A DNA stretch of 64,000 nucleotides from Halomonas sp. MCCC 1A13316 (GTDB lineage Bacteria; Pseudomonadota; Gammaproteobacteria; Pseudomonadales; Halomonadaceae), in contig NZ_CP053382.1 of the NCBI RefSeq assembly GCF_014931605.1, forward strand, positions 1,736,001-1,800,000, read 5' to 3'. The first letter of the stretch is position 1, and every line of letters begins with the position of its first letter. The notes beneath the pieces are model-generated. The model made no database searches and had not been told where the DNA came from. It saw only the letters and a program-made list of their open reading frames with translations. Below are positions 45,702 to 54,193 of this stretch, piece after piece. The translations under genes were made by a program, and so were the position numbers.

Positions 45702-46703
45702 ATGTCGACATTTATTGCGCTAAGCGGTTTTCTTCTGGTGGGGGTGGTGATCTACGACGCCGTGCAGACGACGCTCTCGGCATCTAGGTCTGGGCCCATG
45801 ACCCGGTTTTTGGGGCGGTTCGCCTGGTTTACCGCACTGTGGCTGTATCGGCGTTTCTCGCGGCACGGATTGCTTCAAGCCGTTGGACCCTGGGTCACTG
45901 TCGCTCTGTTGACGGTATGGGTGAGTTTGGTCTGGCTGGGATGGTGGCTAGTGTTCAGTAGCCATGAGGGGGCAGTGTTTCATCCCAGCTCCGGCACCTT
46001 TGCCAATCCCTTGGAGCGTCTTTATTTTGTCGGTTATACCATCACCACGCTGGGCTACGGCGACTTCGTGGCCGGTGCCGGGAAGTGGCAGGTTCTGGCG
46101 GTGCTGGCAGCGGCTAACGGTTTCTTTGTGTTGACCCTGTCGGTGACCTATATTCTCGCCGTCATGTCCGCCGTGGTCCAGAAGCGCCAGCTGGCCATCT
46201 CGATTCACGCGCTCGGCGATACGCCGTCAGCGATCGTGCGGCGCTTGGAAGCAGAGGGAGGTTTCGTGGAGTTGGCCGAGCAGGTTGACGATCTCAAGGC
46301 AACCATTATCAGCGTGGGCCAGCAGCACCTCGCCTACCCCATCCTGCACTATTACCATCAGGGGGAACCCAGCCGAGCCCTGCCGGTGGCCCTGTTCAGG
46401 CTTTACCAGGCGCTTGCCATCGTCTGCCATGGCAGTACCTCGCTGTCCCCTTCGGTGCGCTTCAAACTACAAGCCACCCTTTACTCGCTGGAAAGTTTTC
46501 GTTCGGTGCTGAGCCACGACTTCGTGCGGCCAGCACGTGATGTGCCCAAGATCGAAGCAGCATGGTTGCCTTCCACGGCGAGACTCGACAAGCCCCGCGA
46601 GGAAATTCGCGACTATCTAGAGGGGCTGGAAAGCCAGCGCGTCTGGCAGGCCTATCTCGAAAACGATGGCTGGGAATGGCAAATGTCGTGGCGTGAGAGA
46701 TGA
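45702..46703 (+). CDS. potassium-channel-like membrane protein
   Basis: Two-pore-helix ion channel family protein of 333 residues. Membrane helices lie around 4-20 and 64-86, then a pore helix, and the K+ selectivity filter is TTLGYGDF at residues 115-122, followed by a last helix (about 127-152, LAVLAAANGFFVLTLSVTYIL). A cytoplasmic domain of about 170 residues follows, with no TrkA-N/RCK motif that I can see. AAGGAAG lies upstream of the ATG. The role is probably osmotic or pH homeostasis. Confidence 0.88.
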   Translation: MSTFIALSGFLLVGVVIYDAVQTTLSASRSGPMTRFLGRFAWFTALWLYRRFSRHGLLQAVGPWVTVALLTVWVSLVWLGWWLVFSSHEGAVFHPSSGTFANPLERLYFVGYTITTLGYGDFVAGAGKWQVLAVLAAANGFFVLTLSVTYILAVMSAVVQKRQLAISIHALGDTPSAIVRRLEAEGGFVELAEQVDDLKATIISVGQQHLAYPILHYYHQGEPSRALPVALFRLYQALAIVCHGSTSLSPSVRFKLQATLYSLESFRSVLSHDFVRPARDVPKIEAAWLPSTARLDKPREEIRDYLEGLESQRVWQAYLENDGWEWQMSWRER

Positions 46704-46784
46704 AACCTTGCGAACGGCAAGCGCTTGCCAATGAGGGTCGGGCAGACGACGATGATGCGGTGGTAAGGTAATGGAGGGTTGGCT

Positions 46785-47753
46785 GTGGCTGATACGACCG
46801 CGTCGCGGGCGATACAGGTAGGCATCAGCGCCTGCCTGATGGGTGAGCAGGTGCGCTACAATGGCGGGCACAAGCGCTCCCGCTACTGCCTGGAAGTGCT
46901 ACAGGAGTGCTTCGCGTTCGAGCCCTTCTGCCCCGAGCTCGAGGCCGGCCTGGGCGTACCGCGGGAGCCGATTCGCCTGGTCGGCTCAATCGGCGAGCCG
47001 CCGCGGGTCAAGGGCACGGTCGACTCCAGCCTCGATGTCACCGAGCGTCTTCGCGAAGTCGGCGAAGCGTTTGTCGAAAGTCATCGTCATCTGCGCGGTT
47101 TCATCCTGATGAAGGGTTCGCCGAGCTGCGGGCTCGAGCGGGTGAAGGTCTATCACGACAACGGCATGCCGAGCCACGCCGATTCGGGTCTCTTCGTGAG
47201 GGTGCTACGCGAGCACTTTCCTGAGCTGCCGCTGGAAGAAGAAGCGCGGATGAACGATGCCGTGCTGCGCGAGAACTTCATCACCCGTGTATTTGCCTTC
47301 GACGACTGGAAGCGTCACGTCGAGGAGGCGAAAGCGTTTCATGCCCTGATCCAGTTTCACAGCCGCCAGAAGTACCTGCTGATGGCGCACCACGTGGAAG
47401 CCTATCGCGAGCTGGGGCGCTACCTGGGCAGTGAGGCCCATACCCAGCCTCTGGAAAAGGTGAAACTTCGCTACTTGCAGCGCTTCATGGCGGCACTGTC
47501 GCGCCCCGCAACGCGCAAGACCCACACCAACGCCTTGATGCACGTGCTGGGTTACTTGAAACAGGCGGTGGACGGCGAGGTCAAGCAGGACCTGCTGCAG
47601 GCGGTGGAGGAGTACCGCCTGGGGCACGTGCATTTGGCAGTGCCGGTGCGCCTGCTCAATCACTACGTGAAACGCCACGGCTCGGACTACGTACGCCAGC
47701 AGACGTATCTGGACCCCCACCCGTACGAGCTGGGTCTGCGCAACACCATCTAG
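46785..47753 (+). CDS. YbgA-like DUF523-DUF1722 protein
   Basis: Two-domain protein of 322 residues. DUF523 (about 8-150) begins VGISACLMGEQVRYNGGHKRS with the conserved CLxGxxVRY and KGSPSCGLERVKVY cysteine motifs. DUF1722 (about 170-315) contains FHSRQKYLLMAHHVEAYRELGR and YLQRFMAAL. Start is GTG at 46785, six bases after GGAGGG; a TTG at 46779 would overlap that site. Function is not established; in many genomes it neighbours photolyase, which is absent here. Confidence 0.88.
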   Translation: MADTTASRAIQVGISACLMGEQVRYNGGHKRSRYCLEVLQECFAFEPFCPELEAGLGVPREPIRLVGSIGEPPRVKGTVDSSLDVTERLREVGEAFVESHRHLRGFILMKGSPSCGLERVKVYHDNGMPSHADSGLFVRVLREHFPELPLEEEARMNDAVLRENFITRVFAFDDWKRHVEEAKAFHALIQFHSRQKYLLMAHHVEAYRELGRYLGSEAHTQPLEKVKLRYLQRFMAALSRPATRKTHTNALMHVLGYLKQAVDGEVKQDLLQAVEEYRLGHVHLAVPVRLLNHYVKRHGSDYVRQQTYLDPHPYELGLRNTI

Positions 47754-49552
47754 CGGGTGGGGTGGTGCCGGCCGAACTGCAGCTCCGCCAGGTGGCGGTA
47801 GAGCGGGCTCTGTTCGAGCAGCTCGGCATGGCGGCCGGCGGCCACCAGCTGTCCCTCGTCGAACACCAACAGCCGGTCGGCGGCGGTCACCGTCGCCAGG
47901 CGGTGGGCGATCACCAGGCTGGTGCGCCCGGCCATCAGCCGATCCAGCGCCTGCTGCACCAGGCGTTCGCTCTCGGCATCGAGCGCGCTGGTGGCTTCGT
48001 CGAGCAGCAGCACGCGCGGATTCTTCAACAAGGCGCGGGCAATCGCCAGGCGCTGACGCTGGCCACCTGAGAGCTGCACGCCGCCGGGGCCGAGCTGGGT
48101 ATCGAAGCCGCGCGGCAGGGCCTCGACGAAGCCGAGGGCGTTGGCATCGCGGGTGGCGCCACGTAGCTCATCCAGTGTGGCGTCGTGTTTGCCGTAGCGC
48201 AGGTTGTCGGCCACCGTGCCGGTAAACAGCACCGGCTCCTGGGCCACCAGGCCCATGCTGGCGCGGAGCGCCTTCGGATCGAACTCGCGCAAGTCGATGC
48301 CGTCCAGCGTCAAGCGCCCCCGGTCGGGGTCGTGAAAGCGCAGTAGCAGCCCCAGCAGAGTGCTCTTGCCGGCGCCGGAGGGGCCCACCAGGGCGACGCG
48401 CTCGCCGGGACGTATCCACAGGTCGAGGGAATCGAGCGCCGGCGTCTCGCGTCCGGGATAGGCAAAACTCACTCCCACGAGGCGAATCTCGCCGCGTAGC
48501 GGCTGGGGCAGTGGCGTCGGCTTCGCCGGCGGGCGGATGCCGGGCTCGGCGTCGAGCAGCTCGAGCAGACGCTCGGCGGCACCGGCGGCCCGCTGTACAT
48601 CGCCGGCGACTTCGGCCAGGGTGGCCACCGCCCCTGCGGCGAGCACGGCATAGAAGACGAAGGCGGACAGCTCCCCCGCGCTCATCTCGCCGGCCAGTAC
48701 CGCCTGGCCACCTTGCCACAGCATCAACCCTACTGCGGCGAATACCGCCAGCATGGCCGCACCGGTGAGCCAGGCGCGCTGCCGGGTGCGCACCACGGCG
48801 GTATCGAAGGCCTGCTCGACGCGCTCGCCATAATCGCGCCGGTCGATCGTTTCGTGGGTGAAAGCCTGTACCGTACGGATGCCGTCCAGCGTTTCGTTGG
48901 CGTAGCGGCCCAGCTCGGCCACGCGATCCTGGCTGTAGCGGGAGAGCCGGCGCACGCGGCGGCCGAACCACAGGATCGGCAGTACCGTGGCGGGAATGCC
49001 GATCAACACCAGCGCCGAGAGCCAAGGTTGGGTGACCAACATCAGTATCACTGCCCCCAGCAGCATCACCAGGTTGCGCAGCGCCAGCGAGATCGACGAG
49101 CCGAACAGGGTTTGCAGGACGCTGGTGTCGGCGGTCAGGCGAGAGGTTATCTCGGCGGCGCCGTGGTCGCGATGGGCGGCACTCTCGAAGAAGGCCGGTT
49201 CGAGCTCGAGCAGGTGATCGAAGACCTGCCGGCGCAGGTCGGCAGCCAGCCGCTCGCCGATCCAGCTCACCAGGTAGTAACGCAGCGCCGATGCCCCGGC
49301 CAGCAGGCTGACCACGGCGAACATGGCGACAAGGGTCTGATTGAGCCGGCTGGCATCCTCGGCCAGGAAGCCCTGGTCGATCACCAGGCGCAGCCCTTGG
49401 CCTAGCAGCAGCACGCTGGCGGAGGCCGCCAGCAGCGCCATGGCGGCCATGGCCAGCCGTGTACGATAGGGCGCCAACAGCGCCAGAAGGCGTAGCAGGA
49501 CCCTGGGGTCGGGGCGTGAAGGCATGGTGGGGCTGTCGCTCGTGGCAGGCAT
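47750..49552 (-). CDS. ABC transporter, fused permease and ATPase (MsbA/LmrA type)
   Basis: A half-size exporter of 600 residues that would dimerise. Six membrane helices (about 20-320) precede the nucleotide-binding domain with Walker A VGPSGAGKSTLLG, signature LSGGQRQRLAIARALLK, Walker B VLLLDEATSALD and the H-loop IAHRL. The start at 49552 (MPATSDSPTMPS) is uncertain; 49579 is an alternative and neither has a clear ribosome site. The substrate is unknown; lipid, peptide or drug are options. Its 3' end is convergent with the YbgA-like gene (4-base overlap). Confidence 0.9.
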   Translation of the reverse strand: MPATSDSPTMPSRPDPRVLLRLLALLAPYRTRLAMAAMALLAASASVLLLGQGLRLVIDQGFLAEDASRLNQTLVAMFAVVSLLAGASALRYYLVSWIGERLAADLRRQVFDHLLELEPAFFESAAHRDHGAAEITSRLTADTSVLQTLFGSSISLALRNLVMLLGAVILMLVTQPWLSALVLIGIPATVLPILWFGRRVRRLSRYSQDRVAELGRYANETLDGIRTVQAFTHETIDRRDYGERVEQAFDTAVVRTRQRAWLTGAAMLAVFAAVGLMLWQGGQAVLAGEMSAGELSAFVFYAVLAAGAVATLAEVAGDVQRAAGAAERLLELLDAEPGIRPPAKPTPLPQPLRGEIRLVGVSFAYPGRETPALDSLDLWIRPGERVALVGPSGAGKSTLLGLLLRFHDPDRGRLTLDGIDLREFDPKALRASMGLVAQEPVLFTGTVADNLRYGKHDATLDELRGATRDANALGFVEALPRGFDTQLGPGGVQLSGGQRQRLAIARALLKNPRVLLLDEATSALDAESERLVQQALDRLMAGRTSLVIAHRLATVTAADRLLVFDEGQLVAAGRHAELLEQSPLYRHLAELQFGRHHPTR

Positions 49553-49579
49553 GCCGACACGATACCAGCGCCGCCGCAT

Positions 49580-49620
49580 GAGTGCATGAAGATGAGTGCA
49601 TGAAGATTAGTGCATGGAGA
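49580..49620. repeat. 14-bp tandem repeat upstream of ABC exporter
   Basis: GAGTGCATGAAGAT occurs at 49580-49593 and again at 49594-49607, followed by a degenerate third copy (TAGTGCATGGAGA). The repeats lie in the short gap between the exporter start and the stop of the epimerase fusion, both on the minus strand. Slipped-strand expansion or repeated operator half-sites are the options. Confidence 0.7.
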
Positions 49621-49654
49621 CAAGGCGCCTGGCGGGCGCCTTGTCCCGGTTCGA

Positions 49655-52129
49655 TCAGCCCAGCAGCCGGCTCCAATTGCCGTATTCGCCGCGGATCGGC
49701 CCGCGACGCAGGCTCAGCGCAATCACCGCTGCCCCACATATCAGGCTGTTGACGGTGGCCAGCATGTCCGCGCCATGCAGGAAAGGGGTAAAGAACAGCA
49801 TGGCGGCCAATGGAGTCAGCAGCCAGCGCACCGGGCGCGCCGACTCGGCCATAGCGACCACGCCCAAGGTGATGATCAGCGCGCCGATCAGGTGATCCCA
49901 GTTGGCCAGAGCGCCTTGGGCGCCGAAGGTAATGCGTGTGAACATCAGCCAGGCACCGATCAGGATGCACAGTGCCAGGTTCCAGGGCAGGTTCACGCCG
50001 GTGCCGAGCGCATCGCCGAGGATGACACCCGGCTTGCGCTGGAAGTCTTCATCCGTCGTTTCGTTGGGTCCTGCGTCGGTGTCGCCGGTGAAGAAGATCT
50101 TGAGCACCGGGGCACCGGCCTGACGACGCCGCTTGAGGAATTCGCCGGTGGCAACGAATTCGTTGAAGGCATAGGCGATCTGCAGCAGCATCGCGCCGGC
50201 CTGCAGCAGGCACAGCGTGCACCAGGTGCCGATCAGGATCGGCTGGATGATGATGAAGGTCACCGAGACCACGCCGAGCGGCACGATCAATACGCCGAAG
50301 GAGGCCACGATCCAAGGCATGGTGCGCCAGCGGTTGGCCGCGCCGATGAAGCCGAGCAGAATCTCCAGCATGTAGACGATGCTGCCCAAGCCGGCGTCCG
50401 GCACCGGCCAGGCCTCCGAGGCCGCCGAGGTGATGATGTCCTCGGTGCCGTTGAGTCCGCCACGGGTGCCGTCGAAGAACGGATCCCACACCGCGTCGAT
50501 ATGGCCGAGCTGGTAGGCCGCAAGGTAGCGCGCGACGAAGAAACCGATGAAGGCCAGGGCAATGATCGGCATGCGCTGAAACCAGCTCGAGGGGTTGTTG
50601 TTCCAGCCGGGCGGCATGGTGGGGCCGGTCATCGCCGCCGCGGGGGAGATCCCCGGCGCGGGTCGCACAAGGGCCGAGAAGCCGATGGCCAGGGCGCCGA
50701 CGAGGGTGCCGTTGAGGTAGGCCGCGGCACTTTCGCTCCAGAACACCAGCGGAGCGAACAGCACCCACAGGCCGATAGCCGCGCAGGCCCAGCGTGCCCA
50801 GCTGAGTTTCAATGACAGCGAGAGGGCGCCGAACAGCGCCAGCAGCAAGCCCGAAACCATGTCGCTGTAGGCCATGCCGCCGCCATAGCCTAGCGTGGCG
50901 GGGGAGGCGACCAGCCAGGCCCCCAGGCCGACATTGAAGAAGTGCGCCCACAAGAAGCGAAAGTGTTCGCGCTGGGCATGGGCCTGGTAATTCTCGAACA
51001 CCTGTTCTGGATTCTGGCCCTTCTCCTCGGCCTCCTCGACCCAGTCGGGCGGGGTGATGCCATTCGCTTCGTACCAGCCGTGAGGATCGGCGAGCAGATT
51101 GTCGACCATGGCTTCGAGGGCATCGAAGACCTCATGGCGCGGCTCCCAGCCGAGCTGCTTGCGGGCGCGGCGGATGTCGAGTTCGTAATGGTCGTCGGCC
51201 ATGTCGATCATGAAGGGCCGAATGAAGGGTTTCTCGCCCTTGTCGAAATCGTCCGGCACCAACGGCTCGCTCTTTTCCTCGAGTAGAGCGCCGGTTTTGG
51301 CCAGCGGCTTGGGCATGACCACGGTTTTCCACTTCTTCTTGCCGTGTATCAGCTCGCCCAGTCGGTTCTGCAGCGCCTCGTAGCTGACGGCGTGCTCCTC
51401 ACCGATGAGAATTTCGTTGTGCTCGGGCAGCTCGCGGCGGCGGTCGATGGTGCGGCGGAAGGCGTCGATCATGTCTTCCTTGTGCACGCAGGCCTGGCCG
51501 GCATTGGTGTTGCCGGAATAGAAATGGCTCTTGAAGGAGTGCTCGTAGATACGTGCGATCTGGTGCGACAGAGTAGGTACGCTGGTCTTCTCGTCGTACA
51601 TGCCGGCCAGCCTCAGCAGCGTGTAGGGCATGCTGGCATGTTCGCGAATCACCGCCTCGGTCCTGGCCTTCGATTGCGGGTAGGGCCAGGTGGGGCCGAT
51701 AGGCGTGTCTTCCGTGACCCTGTGCCCCGGCACTTGGGGCTCGTGGACCAGCATGGTACTGGAATAAACGAAACGCTCGACGTTCATACCCTCGAGTGCC
51801 TCGAGCAGGTTCCGAGTGCCCTGTTCGTTGACTTTCTCGTAGAGTGGAGACTCCTCGCCGGTAAAGTCGAAGTAGGCGGCGAGGTGCACGACCGCGGCGA
51901 CGTCCGTGCCATGACGCTCGACGATCTTGCCCATTGCCTCCTTGATGGAATCGACATCGGTCAGGTCGAACTCGAAGCTGTCGTCGGCCTCTTCGGCCTT
52001 ACTCCTGTCCAGGGCGATGATGCGATAGTTCTGCTTGAGGCTATGGGTCAGGGCCGTTCCTACGCCCCCCGAAGCCCCCGTGATGATGACCAGCGGTTTC
52101 CCTTGGGTTGCCACTTCCTTGTCCTGCAT
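49655..52129 (-). CDS. NAD-dependent epimerase - SPW repeat - VKOR-like fusion
   Basis: Start at 52129 (MQDKEVATQG) follows GGAGGG 10 bases upstream. The 824-residue protein has an SDR/epimerase domain (about 10-360; IITGASGGVGTAL, AAVVHLAAYFDF, YPQSKARTE), then several membrane helices with SPW-like features (about 395-500, VGLGAWLVASPATLGYG), then a vitamin K epoxide reductase-like membrane domain (about 520-680) with Cys637-x-x-Cys640 in GTWCTLCLLQAG, and a last membrane part to 824. A reductase coupled to a membrane quinone-type thiol domain is inferred. Loop cysteines of canonical VKOR are not visible. Confidence 0.8.
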   Translation of the reverse strand: MQDKEVATQGKPLVIITGASGGVGTALTHSLKQNYRIIALDRSKAEEADDSFEFDLTDVDSIKEAMGKIVERHGTDVAAVVHLAAYFDFTGEESPLYEKVNEQGTRNLLEALEGMNVERFVYSSTMLVHEPQVPGHRVTEDTPIGPTWPYPQSKARTEAVIREHASMPYTLLRLAGMYDEKTSVPTLSHQIARIYEHSFKSHFYSGNTNAGQACVHKEDMIDAFRRTIDRRRELPEHNEILIGEEHAVSYEALQNRLGELIHGKKKWKTVVMPKPLAKTGALLEEKSEPLVPDDFDKGEKPFIRPFMIDMADDHYELDIRRARKQLGWEPRHEVFDALEAMVDNLLADPHGWYEANGITPPDWVEEAEEKGQNPEQVFENYQAHAQREHFRFLWAHFFNVGLGAWLVASPATLGYGGGMAYSDMVSGLLLALFGALSLSLKLSWARWACAAIGLWVLFAPLVFWSESAAAYLNGTLVGALAIGFSALVRPAPGISPAAAMTGPTMPPGWNNNPSSWFQRMPIIALAFIGFFVARYLAAYQLGHIDAVWDPFFDGTRGGLNGTEDIITSAASEAWPVPDAGLGSIVYMLEILLGFIGAANRWRTMPWIVASFGVLIVPLGVVSVTFIIIQPILIGTWCTLCLLQAGAMLLQIAYAFNEFVATGEFLKRRRQAGAPVLKIFFTGDTDAGPNETTDEDFQRKPGVILGDALGTGVNLPWNLALCILIGAWLMFTRITFGAQGALANWDHLIGALIITLGVVAMAESARPVRWLLTPLAAMLFFTPFLHGADMLATVNSLICGAAVIALSLRRGPIRGEYGNWSRLLG

Positions 52130-52318
52130 GGCCAGGGTTCCCTCCTTTGGCGGCTTGAAGCGCATCGTGCTGTTGCACACTCAAGCTAGCCGGGTTTGCG
52201 CGGTCACAGCAAACGCGACTTGTCGCCTTGTGCCATTCTCAGTACAAGAAGGGAGGCATGCACTGGCTTGATCAGGTTGTGTGCCGTACCGTCAGCAAGG
52301 GAAAGGAGCTTCTTGCGC

Positions 52319-53044
52319 ATGAAGAGTGTCGTTGCCATTCGTCACGTTACCTTCGAGGATCTGGGTATCTTCGAGCCGATTCTCGAGGAGTTCGGCTATC
52401 GGATCCGCTATCTCGACCCGGGCCAGTTGGGCTCCGATGCCCTCGAGGCGTTGGATGTCGCCAGCCCCGAGCTGATGGTGGTTCTGGGGGCTCCCATCGG
52501 CGCCAACGACGATGCGCTGTATCCCTTCCTCGGCGCCGAGCTGGATGTCATTCGCCATCGACTCGATTCGGGGCGTCCGCTGCTCGGTATCTGCCTCGGC
52601 GCTCAGCTTATCGCCCGGGCGATGGGCGGTAGGGTGTTTCCAATGCCCGAGAAGGAGATCGGCTTTTCCGACGTCTACCTGACTCGTGAAGGGCAGGAGG
52701 GGCCGCTGCGGCATATCGGCAACCCCGACGTGGTGCTGCACTGGCATGGCGACATGTTCGAGACGCCTCCCGGCGCCACTCGCCTGGCTTATAGCCACCC
52801 CTGCTCCCATCAGGCCTTTGCCGTAGGCGAGCAGGTACTTGGCCTGCAGTTTCATCTCGAGGTGGACCCGGGCAGCATCGAGCCCTGGCTGATCGGCCAC
52901 GCTGCCGAGCTGGCTGTGGCGGAAATCGATCCGGTCGAGCTGCGTGATAGGGCCCAGCGCCATGGCGAAGGCCTTAAGCAGCGAGGCCAGCAGGTGCTGC
53001 GCGAATGGCTGACCAATGCGGAAGCTGCGTACGGCATCGAATGA
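52319..53044 (+). CDS. class I glutamine amidotransferase-like protein
   Basis: The ATG at 52319 follows AAGGAG 9 bases upstream; longer in-frame extensions are unconserved. The 241-residue protein has the nucleophile elbow GICLGAQ with Cys92 and the His/Glu pair His179 and Glu181 in LQFHLEVDP. This is the GuaA-type GATase fold, as in YfeJ-like proteins used for ammonia release or gamma-glutamyl hydrolysis. It is divergent from the epimerase fusion across about 190 bases; no partner synthetase is adjacent. Confidence 0.85.
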   Translation: MKSVVAIRHVTFEDLGIFEPILEEFGYRIRYLDPGQLGSDALEALDVASPELMVVLGAPIGANDDALYPFLGAELDVIRHRLDSGRPLLGICLGAQLIARAMGGRVFPMPEKEIGFSDVYLTREGQEGPLRHIGNPDVVLHWHGDMFETPPGATRLAYSHPCSHQAFAVGEQVLGLQFHLEVDPGSIEPWLIGHAAELAVAEIDPVELRDRAQRHGEGLKQRGQQVLREWLTNAEAAYGIE

Positions 53045-53053
53045 CGCGGAGCG

Positions 53054-54070
53054 CTACTCCTTGCGCTGCTTCAACTGCTCCTTCAACTGCTTGGGCACCT
53101 GCTTGATGATCAGCCGGTCCTGGCTCTCGTCGTATTCGATGCTGGAGCCGAGCAGGTGGGAGTCGAAGCTGATCGACATGCCGCCGGCGCGGCCGGTGAA
53201 TCGACGAAACTGCCTCAAGGTGCGCTTGTCGGGGGGAATTTCCGGTGAGAGACCGTAGTCGGCGTTGCGAATGTGGTCGTAGAAGGCCTTGGGCTGCTGT
53301 TCGTCGAGCAGTTCAGAGAGTTCCTCAAGCGTGATCGGCTCGCCACGGCTGGCCTGCTCGTTGGCATAGTCGATCAGCGCTTCGGTTTTTTCCCGGCTCT
53401 GTGCCTCGGCCATGTCCTCCTTTTCGACGTAATCGCTGAAGGCCTTGAGCAGGGTACGCGTCTCGCCGGTGGCATCGATGCCTTCGGTGGCGCCCAGCAG
53501 GGTCGCCAAGTCTTCGGAGAGCTTCTTGCCGCCACGGTCGTGGATCCACGACAGGTAATGCCGTGAGGCGGCGCCGTCGCGCCACTGGGTAAGGTTGATG
53601 CGCAGGCCCAGGCTCATGCGAGCCAGATTAAGCTGGGCAGCGGGCACGATTTGCAGCGACTGGGTCACGCCGAAACCCTCTCGCTGATGCAATAGCGCCA
53701 GGCTCAAGTAGTGGGTTTCGCCATGCTGATAGTCCACGCACAGCAAGTGTCCCGACACCGATAGATGCGCATCGACCAGGGGCAGGAGCCGTTCGGCGAC
53801 GCCGCGGGTAAAGGCGACGAAATCGCTGCCGCCATCCAGGTAGGCCCCCAGAGCCTGGGTAAAGGCGGGCGTCGAGCCGGCTTCGAGCTCGTTCTCGTCG
53901 AGAAAGTGTCCCCACGCCTTGGTCTTGGCATGGTAGGCATCGTGAAAGCGCGAGAGTAGATCCTCGTTGAGCGATGAAGCCGCCAGCTCCGTGGCAGCCG
54001 GCCGCAGGCTGGCCGACTGCTCGCTTCCGGCCTTGTCGATATCGTGAACGATGCAGTGCTGTATCGGCAT
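53054..54070 (-). CDS. yejK: nucleoid-associated protein YejK/NdpA
   Basis: NdpA family protein of 338 residues, the usual length, found on the nucleoid in E. coli. It begins MPIQHCIVHDIDKAG. Family blocks include LDGGSDFVAFTRGVAERL, RHYLSWIHDRGGKKLSE and the C-terminal AGGMSISFDSHLLGSSIEYDE, followed by a basic tail QVPKQLKEQLKQRK. It is convergent with the glutamine amidotransferase gene. The biochemical role is not clear in the literature I know. Confidence 0.93.
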   Translation of the reverse strand: MPIQHCIVHDIDKAGSEQSASLRPAATELAASSLNEDLLSRFHDAYHAKTKAWGHFLDENELEAGSTPAFTQALGAYLDGGSDFVAFTRGVAERLLPLVDAHLSVSGHLLCVDYQHGETHYLSLALLHQREGFGVTQSLQIVPAAQLNLARMSLGLRINLTQWRDGAASRHYLSWIHDRGGKKLSEDLATLLGATEGIDATGETRTLLKAFSDYVEKEDMAEAQSREKTEALIDYANEQASRGEPITLEELSELLDEQQPKAFYDHIRNADYGLSPEIPPDKRTLRQFRRFTGRAGGMSISFDSHLLGSSIEYDESQDRLIIKQVPKQLKEQLKQRKE

Positions 54071-54193
54071 GGCCGGTTATCCTGTGACGAGGATGGATCA
54101 GGGGCTGTCTGCGGCACGGATGGAGTGTGCCAGGCAAGCGAAAGGCGAATGATACCGGGCCCAAGGGCGAGTTCAAGCCATCGGCCGGTAGCC

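Noticed and set aside
48168..49970. 600-codon frame on the minus strand
   Set aside because: It overlaps the ABC exporter on the same strand in another frame and is Arg/Ala/Gly-rich without family features.
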